DNA of 64,000 bases from Vreelandella sp042466685 (GTDB taxonomy: Bacteria > Pseudomonadota > Gammaproteobacteria > Pseudomonadales > Halomonadaceae): contig NZ_CP170448.1 in the NCBI RefSeq assembly GCF_042466685.1, positions 4,464,001 to 4,528,000 on the forward strand. The letters are read 5' to 3'. A model generated the notes under the pieces. That model was not told the origin of the DNA, did not search any database, and worked only from the letters and a program-made list of their open reading frames with translations. The position numbers and the translations under genes were made by a program. The stretch's first letter is position 1; each line of letters opens with the position of its first letter. Below, in pieces: positions 6,740 through 14,530 of the stretch.

Positions 6740-8914
6740 ATGTCTCTTGGGAACACCTCCAGCACAGCGGCTAAGTGCCGCAAAGCACGGCTTCTGCGCG
6801 CACTGACGCTGATCGCGATAGGTATCATACCCGTGAGCGCCTGGGCGCAGACGAGTGCTGACAATCAGTCTCTGGATACCGTCACCGTCACGGGCTCCGT
6901 ACCGACCTATGGAGATACGCCACCTCCGGCCTTCGCCGGTGGCCAAATCGCGGCAGGGGGCCGCGTGGGCCTGATCGGTGAAAAGGACGCGATGGACGTG
7001 CCTTTCAACGTCATCAGTTATACCAGTGAGTTGATGGAGAATCAGCAATCCCAGACACTGGGCGATACGCTTCAGAACGATGCCTCGGTATCGGTAGGGC
7101 TGGGCTTTGGCATCTATGGCGAAGCGTACAAGGTGCGCGGCTTTAACCTGACCGGTGACGACGTGGCTTATGGCGGCCTCTACGGTGTACTGCCACGACA
7201 AATCATCAACAGCAACCTTGCCGAGCGCGTCGAAGTCTTCAAAGGCGCCAGCGCCTTTACGTCAGGCATTCCCATCGGCGGGAGCGGCGGCATTGGTGGC
7301 ACCATCAACATCGAGCCCAAGCATGCGGGGGATGACCCCATGCTCAATCTCTCCAGTGGCTACCGCTCCGATGGCTACGGCGAAGTGGGCGTCGATGCTA
7401 GCCAGCGTTATGGTGATCAAAAGCAATGGGGGGCGCGGGTAAGTGCCATGCGCGGCCGTGGTGACACCGCCATTGATGACGAATCCCAGCGCGATACCTC
7501 AGCCGTCGTTGGGCTCGACTACCGTGGCGATCGAGGCCGGATATTGTTCGATATCGGCCATCAAAAGCTCACCCTGGATGGTGGCCGTTCAAGCGTCAAC
7601 ACCGGCGCAGCCACTCAGGTGCCCGCGGCGCCGGACTCCTCGTTGAACTACACCCCCTCTTTCGGTGGAACCGAGCTAGAAACCAATTTCGGCATGGTTA
7701 GAGGCGAATATGACCTCACCAACACCTGGACCGCTTTCGCGGCCTTGGGGGGTAACCGCACGCTCGAAGGCATCGTGTCGGCGACTCCGCGCCTTACCGA
7801 TGACGCGGGTAACGCCAGGGTCAACGACTTCGAGACCAACAATCACATCGACAACGTCGCAAGCCAGGCGGGGCTGCGTGGCTATGTGTTGACCGGCCCG
7901 GTCAGCCATGACATCACCGTTGGCTACTCCAGCGCCTATCGCAAGTTCGACACGGACTGGAATTTCCTCGCGGCAGGCACGACCAACATCTACAACCCTG
8001 TCGATTTATCTCGCCCGGATGGCACCCCTTTCGTGGGGGGTAGCGTGACGCGCACACGCTCCCAAGGGGTCACACTGAGCGATACGCTTGGATTCATCGA
8101 TGACCGACTGTTGCTGACACTGGGCGCACGCTATCAGGAACTCGAGATCGACGAACGTCCTAACGACGACAGCAGCAATCGCTATGCCGACCGTCGGGTA
8201 ACCCCCGCCGTCGGCGCGGTGTTCAAGACCACGGATAATATCTCGCTCTACGCCAACTACGTCGAAGCATTGCAGGATGGCGGCACGGTCACCGACACCA
8301 CAGCGCTAAACTTTGGGCAGCACTTGGGCATTGCCCATGCCGAGCAGCACGAGGTGGGCGCTAAGTTCGACTACGGCAACCTAGGCGGTGGCATTAGCCT
8401 GTTCCAGATCGAGCTACCCTCTGCAGCGGTCGTCGATGGCGTCGGCAACCTGGATAACGAGCAGCGTAATCGCGGCCTGGAGCTAAGCCTTTACGGTGAG
8501 CCGACGACAGGAGTGCGCCTGTTCAGCAGCGCGACCTGGATAGATGCCGAACTCACCAAAACACAGGATGGCAACGAAGGAAATGACGCCACGGGCGTTC
8601 CTGAGTATCGTTTTGTGCTTGGTGGCGAATGGGACACGCCCTTCGTCGAGCGTCTCACTGCCACTGGTCGCGTCCTGCACACAGGCTCACAGTACGCCGA
8701 TGTAGCCAACGACTTGGAGTTGGATTCCTGGACACGCCTAGATCTTGGCCTGCGCTACACCACGCCGGTCGGTGGCGCTGATTGGATCTGGCGCGCAGGC
8801 ATCGACAACGTGACCGACGAAAATTACTGGTCAGGCGCCTCGACGTCCTTTGCGAATTATTTGATTCAAGGCGAACCGCGAACCTTCAAGCTTTCGGCGA
8901 CCGTCGAGTTTTAA
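6740..8914 (+). CDS. TonB-dependent siderophore receptor
   Basis: An outer-membrane ferric-siderophore receptor of 724 residues from the chosen start. The frame is open from 6539, but the ATG at 6740 is preferred: ACAGGA precedes it and a normal signal peptide follows (hydrophobic core LTLIAIGIIPVSAWA). Next come a TonB-box-like DTVTVTG, the plug domain (FNVISYTSELMENQQSQTLG onward, with KVRGFNLTGDD and VEVFKGASAF), and a 22-strand barrel ending in the terminal Phe of SATVEF. It imports an Fe(III)-siderophore using TonB energy. Pairing with divergent fhuD suggests a hydroxamate siderophore; substrate is inference. Confidence 0.9.
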   Translation: MSLGNTSSTAAKCRKARLLRALTLIAIGIIPVSAWAQTSADNQSLDTVTVTGSVPTYGDTPPPAFAGGQIAAGGRVGLIGEKDAMDVPFNVISYTSELMENQQSQTLGDTLQNDASVSVGLGFGIYGEAYKVRGFNLTGDDVAYGGLYGVLPRQIINSNLAERVEVFKGASAFTSGIPIGGSGGIGGTINIEPKHAGDDPMLNLSSGYRSDGYGEVGVDASQRYGDQKQWGARVSAMRGRGDTAIDDESQRDTSAVVGLDYRGDRGRILFDIGHQKLTLDGGRSSVNTGAATQVPAAPDSSLNYTPSFGGTELETNFGMVRGEYDLTNTWTAFAALGGNRTLEGIVSATPRLTDDAGNARVNDFETNNHIDNVASQAGLRGYVLTGPVSHDITVGYSSAYRKFDTDWNFLAAGTTNIYNPVDLSRPDGTPFVGGSVTRTRSQGVTLSDTLGFIDDRLLLTLGARYQELEIDERPNDDSSNRYADRRVTPAVGAVFKTTDNISLYANYVEALQDGGTVTDTTALNFGQHLGIAHAEQHEVGAKFDYGNLGGGISLFQIELPSAAVVDGVGNLDNEQRNRGLELSLYGEPTTGVRLFSSATWIDAELTKTQDGNEGNDATGVPEYRFVLGGEWDTPFVERLTATGRVLHTGSQYADVANDLELDSWTRLDLGLRYTTPVGGADWIWRAGIDNVTDENYWSGASTSFANYLIQGEPRTFKLSATVEF

Positions 8915-9720
8915 GTAACGCACCCTCTTTACCGTTACCATGAGGGCGCTTCCTATGAAGCGCCTTCACTGTTTACGGCACGCTTACCTTAGACTTGCTT
9001 AATTTGATGTATTACCGATTGGTCGCCCGCTAGATGCGGCTTATGACTACCTCAACTGGTGGATCTCTGGATAGCCCGGCGCCGTCATGGCCCCGATGGC
9101 ACCTCTGATCTGATTCATCGAGGCGAAATCCGCGAAGGCGGAGACTACCAGACAAGAATGAACCGCATCGCCGTGTGGAATGCCGTCATGGACGAGCATA
9201 ACGATTTGGTAAGGCGCTGGAACGACTTTATGTCGGCTTAAGGCTAGTGCTTGATCTAGCATTTAGCCTCCTCTCACCCTCATCCCTCATACTGGCAGCT
9301 AACAGTGTGATGACCATAAGTACATAATCTCGCCTCTTGGCTTTCAAGAGCTTATGCGGGGTTCTTGCTTGCTCGGCACTTTGTCTCTGCCCACCAGTTC
9401 CCATCTAATCAAAACTGAGCCTGCTGCACGCCCACCAACGCCGGAAAATGTTACGAATCCTAATCAACAGGCCACGAAGGAACGTTGAAAAGAAAAGCTT
9501 ACGAGCCTCAGCCAGCTTTAGCCGCTTATGCTAGGCTAAGTTAAGAATGGAGTGCGCTAGCATGTGTCGTAATGGAAAATCACTAGGCAAACATATTGTC
9601 ATTAGCAGTTAAGTACCCAAAGCTAATGTGTCGACAAAGTAACTACTTGCGGTGGCCAAAACATAATCGCCCTAGACGGTTATTGGACTGCTAAATTTTT
9701 AAGGAATTTTAACTACACCT
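8915..9720. other. Gene-poor stretch inside the putative island
   Basis: It holds a short hairpin after the receptor gene (8945-8964, GGCGCTTC with GAAGCGCC, no T-run), the decayed PotD-like fragment (9021-9241), and from 9242 to 9720 a region in which I recognise no gene, complete IS end or RNA. Base composition becomes AT-rich toward 9720. Confidence 0.5.
9021..9241 (+). pseudogene. Decayed 3' end of a polyamine ABC transporter substrate-binding protein (PotD/PotF-like)
   Basis: Two reading frames together recall the C-terminus of a spermidine/putrescine-binding protein. At 9021 one frame reads GRPLDAAYDYLNWWISG, then a TAG where the family has Trp (TGG to TAG), then PGAVMA. From about 9095 another frame reads REGGDYQTRMNRIAVWNAVM, then a run ending LVRRWNDFMSA, the usual last 40 residues of such proteins. 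A nonsense codon and a frameshift separate the parts, and the first 85% of a normal gene is missing. It is a non-functional relic. Confidence 0.65.
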
Positions 9721-12162
9721 ATGAGCACAAGAAAAACAGAATTAAGGGCGCAGATTCGGTTGAGACCGACTAGAATTGGTTTTCTCGTCAATCCTTCCGA
9801 TAAAAAATCTTTACGTAAAATAATGCGCATTAACGCCTGCCTATGGGGTGGCCTCTATAATCCAATCATCCCCGTTTATACCAAAACACCAAAAGAGTGG
9901 TTGGATAGTCAACGAATATCAATGAAAGGAAAAGATGTAGCACAAGGTTATATCAGATTTTTTGATCCTGATGTTTATGTTGAAGCCGAAGAAGGATTAC
10001 TAAAAAAAACAGGACTTGAATCCTTCCAAAAAGGCCTATTGAATAAGAAATCTATTTTACTGGATGATTTTTTTGAAAACGAATTTAGAGGTGAATTTGA
10101 GCCTCAATTCGGACAGTCCGTATTCGACATACTTGAGGACATCTATATTTCAGAGCGAAGATTCATGTTACGCGATGAATTACCAGCCATTTATTCTTCA
10201 CAAGAAGATTTATTCTCTGAGATATGCATTGGATGCTATCCTAAACTTGAACAAGTTCATTATTTAAAAAGTCAATTTTATGAAGTTTATAAACCCGTTG
10301 AAGAAAAACTGAACCCTGAGCTGTGGCTAAAAGTTTATGGCGGAAAATGTGAAACCCCATTTACAGTGACTAACAAGCACTTCGAAGTTTTTAGAACTTG
10401 GCAGGATGATCCAATAATTTACGTTTTCAACCCTTCAAACAGCAAAGACATTATTGATCTTTGGAATTTAAGAATACAGCCAGCACCAATTTTTCCAGTA
10501 CCCATCAAATGGATGTCTTACTTAGCCGATCCTATAAGAAAATTCATCAACAATAACTACATTATCTCAAAAGAGAACAGCAATATAACTCATCGTGTCA
10601 CCATTCAAAAATCACGCTCAATTTCAGAAAGTCAAGCCAAAGAAGAAATTCTTCCACACTTTAATAGCTTGCAAAATAATTCTTATATCGTGAAAAATTG
10701 GCACACAAGCATCTGGGAAGTAAATTATCGTAACCATTTTTTTAAACACCCTGAAAAAGCAAAAATCACCTCTGAAGAATCAGATCAAATAATAGAACTT
10801 AAAGAAGGCTCATCACTAGGCGTTTTTAAGACATTAGCGCCTACTTTCGCACAAAGATTCAGCGGGTCAAGCAATCGTTGGGCAAATGTAGCTAAAATCT
10901 CATCGCCGTACGAAGGATCCAATATTGCTCTCAGCTTACCATTTAACACTTTGGATAGATCTTGGCCAAATCAAGGTATAAATGAACTTGCCTGTGGGCG
11001 CGAAGGCTGGGTATTTCTTCAAGATCACAAATCTGAAAATGAGTTTGTCTCATTCATAAAACATGAAGATGCTTTTTCGAGTTGGTTTAAAAAGTTTGGT
11101 ATAGATACACGTTGCTCAGAAGCAGGACGCATAGCAAAACAAGTAATAGACAGTTTAGGTGGGATTAACGGACTCTATTTATTTAATGACAAAGAATCTA
11201 TTCAATTCATTAACAAACATGCCTCAAGCACTAGAAAGCGCACCATAAATAGTTCTGGAGATGTAATTGAAGAAGATTTTAGCGGCCGTTCTTCATTTAT
11301 AGACGATTGGCAAGCCATGATAAAAAGGAGGAAAAGCAATGGATCATATCGACTAGCGGAACTTTCTCACTACATCAGATGCAATGTAATAAAAGTAGGG
11401 ATTGAATCCGAATGTGATCATTGTGGAGCTAAAAACTGGCATAGCTTAGACGAGGTTTCATACGACCTTCGCTGCCTTAGATGCCTTAAGCATTATAAAT
11501 TCCCTCAAGGAAACCTGAGACAGCATAATAAAAACTGGAAATATCGTGTAATTGGCCCATTCGCCGTACCTGATTATGCTCAAGGAGCATATGCTTCACT
11601 GCTAACTATAAAATTTTTTATTAACATGATGGGGCATGATACGCCGAAAAGTTACTCGACTGCTCTAGAATTAGTATGCGAAAAACAAAAAACAGAAATT
11701 GATTTTGCCATATGGATACCTGAAGAAAGAGGGTTTGATATTAACGGTGAGCCAAGATTGATTATCGGAGAAGCTAAGTCCTTTGGAGAAGATATAATCA
11801 AGGACAATGACCTTGATAAATTAAAAAAATCTGCAAGTATCATTCCTGAATCAATAATAGTAATTAGTGTTTTAAAAGACTCGTTCTCAAAAGAAGAAAA
11901 AAAACGTCTTATAGAATTCGTATCTTGGGCTAGAGAACCAGTCAATTCTCGCCCCAGGCATTGGGTCATCTTATTAACAGGGACTGAATTGTTCAATGAT
12001 TTTCTGGAAAGAACATGGAAAAACTTAGGAGAGCCTTATAGCACAAATGCTAATTTTCATAGCACTCATTATCTTGAGCAACTTTCAGATGCCACGCAAT
12101 CAATTTATCTAGACATAGATTATTACTATACGTGCCTAGACGATAAAGAAAATTTTAATTAA
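9721..12162 (+). CDS. Unknown 813-residue protein with zinc ribbon and PD-(D/E)XK-like nuclease motif
   Basis: I do not recognise this family. The gene is strongly AT-rich compared with all neighbours and uses AT-ending codons, a sign of recent transfer. Visible parts: an N-terminal motif RIGFLVNPSD (18-27) followed by NACLWGGLYNPIIPV (38-52); a long middle region without known motifs; a four-cysteine zinc ribbon with Cys565, Cys568, Cys585 and Cys588; and a C-terminal segment EIDFAIW (Asp661) followed 23 residues later by GEAKSF (Glu684, Lys686), the D...ExK pattern of PD-(D/E)XK nucleases. A later strand reads HWVILLTGTELF, common after such cores. No signal peptide or membrane segment is seen. 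A single-gene nuclease-type defence protein is a reasonable guess. The first ATG is kept because the conserved-looking motif starts at residue 18. Confidence 0.6.
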   Translation: MSTRKTELRAQIRLRPTRIGFLVNPSDKKSLRKIMRINACLWGGLYNPIIPVYTKTPKEWLDSQRISMKGKDVAQGYIRFFDPDVYVEAEEGLLKKTGLESFQKGLLNKKSILLDDFFENEFRGEFEPQFGQSVFDILEDIYISERRFMLRDELPAIYSSQEDLFSEICIGCYPKLEQVHYLKSQFYEVYKPVEEKLNPELWLKVYGGKCETPFTVTNKHFEVFRTWQDDPIIYVFNPSNSKDIIDLWNLRIQPAPIFPVPIKWMSYLADPIRKFINNNYIISKENSNITHRVTIQKSRSISESQAKEEILPHFNSLQNNSYIVKNWHTSIWEVNYRNHFFKHPEKAKITSEESDQIIELKEGSSLGVFKTLAPTFAQRFSGSSNRWANVAKISSPYEGSNIALSLPFNTLDRSWPNQGINELACGREGWVFLQDHKSENEFVSFIKHEDAFSSWFKKFGIDTRCSEAGRIAKQVIDSLGGINGLYLFNDKESIQFINKHASSTRKRTINSSGDVIEEDFSGRSSFIDDWQAMIKRRKSNGSYRLAELSHYIRCNVIKVGIESECDHCGAKNWHSLDEVSYDLRCLRCLKHYKFPQGNLRQHNKNWKYRVIGPFAVPDYAQGAYASLLTIKFFINMMGHDTPKSYSTALELVCEKQKTEIDFAIWIPEERGFDINGEPRLIIGEAKSFGEDIIKDNDLDKLKKSASIIPESIIVISVLKDSFSKEEKKRLIEFVSWAREPVNSRPRHWVILLTGTELFNDFLERTWKNLGEPYSTNANFHSTHYLEQLSDATQSIYLDIDYYYTCLDDKENFN

Positions 12163-12263
12163 TCAATGAAATTGATATAACACAATATAGATGTATATGC
12201 TTGTGAATAGAAAGTACGGTCTGCGCTTATCGTTTCGCTTTGAAAAAAATTCAGCATACAAAC

Positions 12264-12294
12264 AAAAAAAGAGCCCACGATTTCTCGCAGTCTC
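12264..12294 (-). terminator. Terminator of tRNA-Arg
   Basis: On the minus strand GAGACTGCGA and TCGTGGGCTC pair around a GAAA tetraloop (one mismatch), followed by seven T. It lies 14 bases past the tRNA CCA end. Confidence 0.65.
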
Positions 12295-12307
12295 CTTTTC
12301 TGATGTT

Positions 12308-12384
12308 TGGCGCGCCCGGCAGGATTTGAACCTGCGACCCTCGGCTTCGGAGGCCGATACTCTATCCAACTGAGCTACGGGCGC
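12308..12384 (-). tRNA. tRNA-Arg (anticodon CCG)
   Basis: A 77-base tRNA on the minus strand with CCA encoded. The acceptor arms are GCGCCCG and CGGGCGC, the D arm contains AGCTCAGTTGGATAGAG, the anticodon stem TCGGC/GCCGA encloses the loop CTCCGAA, and the T arm is GCAGG TTCAAAT CCTGC. The anticodon CCG reads CGG (Arg). Its 3' end faces the AT-rich gene at 9721, the usual geometry of a tRNA integration site. Confidence 0.97.
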
Positions 12385-12528
12385 TTGTGGGTGCGTATCG
12401 TAACTGTGCAGGGGCGCTGTGTCCAGCCGTATGGCGCTAGAGTACCTTTAGTCAATTGACCGTTTTCCCTGGTGTGGTGCATGCTTTGGGAGCACTTCTG
12501 CACCTTAGTACACTGGGAACACAATAAT

Positions 12529-13524
12529 ATGAAAACATTTGCACGTAGCACGCTGGCACTGGGCATCTCCCTGGCGCTGGTAAGCGCCGCGAACGCCGCT
12601 GATTTTGCTGATATGGATCCTGTCACCCTGCGCTTGGCCCACGTGGTCAACGAGCAGGATGGTTTCCATATCGCCGCCACCAAATTTGAAGAGCTGGTGG
12701 AAGAGCGCACCGACGGCAAGGTAGATATCGAGATTTACCCCAACGCCACCTTGGGTGACGAGCGTACGCTGCTGGAAGGCATGCAGATCGGCACCGTGGA
12801 TATGGGCGTGATCACCAACGGCCCGGTGGCCAACTTTGTGGAAGAGATGGCGGTGTTTGAGCTGCCGTTCTTGTTCCCCTCCCCGGAAGCCGCTTACGAA
12901 GTGCTCGATGGCCCCATTGGCCAGGAGCTGCTTGATAAGCTTTCCGAAGTGAACCTGAAAGGCATGGCCTACGCCGAGCGCGGTTTCCGCAACCTGACCA
13001 ACAGCGAGCGGGCGGTGAACTCGCCGGAAGACCTGGATGGCCTGCGTATCCGCGTGATGGAGAACCCGGTCTACACCGATACCTTCCGCGAGCTGGGCGC
13101 CAACGCCATTCCCATGGCGTGGACAGAAGCGCTCACCGCCATGCAGCAGGGCACCATCGACGGCCAGGAGAACCCGGTGAACGTGATTCACTCGTTCAAC
13201 CTGGATGAAACCCAGAACTACATGACCCTCTCCCGCCACACCTACGCCCCGGCGATTTTTGTGATGGGTATGCCCGCCTGGAACCAACTGCCAGAAAATG
13301 CCCAGGAAGTATTGCTAGCGGCAGCCCAGGAAGCGGCGGAGCATGAGCGCCAGGTAAACGCCGAGATGGAGAGCGAACAGTTGCAGGCCCTGCGCGATGC
13401 AGGCATGGAGATCAACGATACGCCGGATATGGAAGCCTTCCAGGCGGCTGTTGCGCCAGTGTACGAGAAGTATGGCGAGCAGTTCGGTGATTACCTACCG
13501 CGCATTCAGGAGGCGCTCAAGTAA
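12529..13524 (+). CDS. dctP: TRAP transporter substrate-binding protein DctP (orphan copy)
   Basis: A periplasmic TRAP solute receptor of 331 residues from the ATG at 12529, chosen because a signal peptide follows at once (MKTFARS..., cleavage near AANAA). An upstream in-frame ATG at 12472 would add residues that spoil it. The family core is clear: LGDERTLLEGMQIGTVDMG, and LRIRVMENPVYTDTFRELG, whose arginine binds the solute carboxylate. It is very similar to the DctP at 16196 (roughly 70% by eye) and has no adjacent dctQ or dctM, so it may share the membrane subunits of that system. The LysR gene follows after 26 bases. Confidence 0.9.
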   Translation: MKTFARSTLALGISLALVSAANAADFADMDPVTLRLAHVVNEQDGFHIAATKFEELVEERTDGKVDIEIYPNATLGDERTLLEGMQIGTVDMGVITNGPVANFVEEMAVFELPFLFPSPEAAYEVLDGPIGQELLDKLSEVNLKGMAYAERGFRNLTNSERAVNSPEDLDGLRIRVMENPVYTDTFRELGANAIPMAWTEALTAMQQGTIDGQENPVNVIHSFNLDETQNYMTLSRHTYAPAIFVMGMPAWNQLPENAQEVLLAAAQEAAEHERQVNAEMESEQLQALRDAGMEINDTPDMEAFQAAVAPVYEKYGEQFGDYLPRIQEALK

Positions 13525-13550
13525 CTCGCCTGCTACAAGAGACACGCCTG

Positions 13551-14516
13551 ATGGCTGACACCACCCATATGAAGCTGGCGAACAGACTCAATAAGATAAA
13601 TCTCAATTTACTATTGGTCTTTCACACGCTTTATTGGAAACGGAGTTTGACGCTGACCGCCGAGGCGCTCTGCCTGACGCAACCGGCGGTCAGCCACTCG
13701 CTGAAAAAGCTGCGCTTGTTAATGGACGACCCGCTGTTCATCAAGACGCTGGACGGCATGCAACCCACCCCGCTTGCCCGGCAGATGGATGCCGCGGTGG
13801 CCAAGGGGCTGTTCTATCTTGATCAGGCGGTGCACAGCAACAGCGAGTTCTCCCCCGCCACATCGAAGCGGGAGTTTCGTGTCAGCCTGGTGGACTATGT
13901 CAGCCAACAGCTGCAACCCAAGTTGATTCAGCACTGTTTGGAACACGCTCCAGATATCTGCTTCAACATGCTCTCCACGCGCATCGCTAGCGCGGAAGGC
14001 GCCCAGCAGGTGCTGCAAGAGCACGATATTGATCTAGCGGTGGTGCAGCTCGAAACCCTACCCCTCACCGCTCATCATGAGTACCTGTTTGACGATGTGA
14101 TTGGCTGTGTGGGCGATGCTACTTTTCATGGCGAAGGCAACACCATTAGCCTTGAGGCGTTTTTAAACTCCCCGCAAGTCGCTTTATCCCATCGCGAGGA
14201 CAGCCCGCTGCTCATCAATGAAAAGCTGCGGGAGTTGGGATTGGAGCGGAAAATCGTCGCCAAGACGCCCTACATCAATCCGCTGCAGGAAATATTGGCC
14301 TCCACAACGCTGCTCTGCGTGGTGACAGAGAGCGCCGCCAGGGTCATTTGCCGCAACAATAGCCTGAAGTTCTACGCCCTGCCCCTGGACGTCCCAGCGT
14401 TCAAAGTCTGCCTGTGCTGGGATGAAAGGAAGGATCACGATGCGGGCATCCACTGGTTGCGGCAACTCACCAGGGAGCTGATAACACCAGCTCCCTCAAC
14501 CCTGGGCGGCCCTTAA
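13551..14516 (+). CDS. LysR family transcriptional regulator
   Basis: A 321-residue LysR-type activator. The N-terminal winged helix-turn-helix spans about residues 17-75 (AEALCLTQPAVSHSLKKLR is the recognition region), followed by the two-lobed effector domain. It lies 26 bases after the orphan dctP and convergent to the FAD-linked dehydrogenase. It probably controls these genes and the dctPQM at 16196 in response to the imported carboxylate. The first ATG has a weak AGAGAC site; an ATG six codons later is possible. Confidence 0.88.
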   Translation: MADTTHMKLANRLNKINLNLLLVFHTLYWKRSLTLTAEALCLTQPAVSHSLKKLRLLMDDPLFIKTLDGMQPTPLARQMDAAVAKGLFYLDQAVHSNSEFSPATSKREFRVSLVDYVSQQLQPKLIQHCLEHAPDICFNMLSTRIASAEGAQQVLQEHDIDLAVVQLETLPLTAHHEYLFDDVIGCVGDATFHGEGNTISLEAFLNSPQVALSHREDSPLLINEKLRELGLERKIVAKTPYINPLQEILASTTLLCVVTESAARVICRNNSLKFYALPLDVPAFKVCLCWDERKDHDAGIHWLRQLTRELITPAPSTLGGP

Positions 14517-14530
14517 TCAAACCGCCACAC

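Noticed and set aside
9059..9241. A 60-residue open frame as a real small gene
   Set aside because: Its sequence matches only the last part of a polyamine-binding protein, and the preceding part lies in another frame after a stop, so it is a relic.
9242..9720. Possible insertion-sequence remnant upstream of the AT-rich gene
   Set aside because: Some words looked transposon-like, but no paired inverted repeats, target duplication or transposase fragment could be shown.
12191..12373. Short open frames across the tRNA-Arg
   Set aside because: They overlap a clear tRNA and its terminator and have no supporting features.
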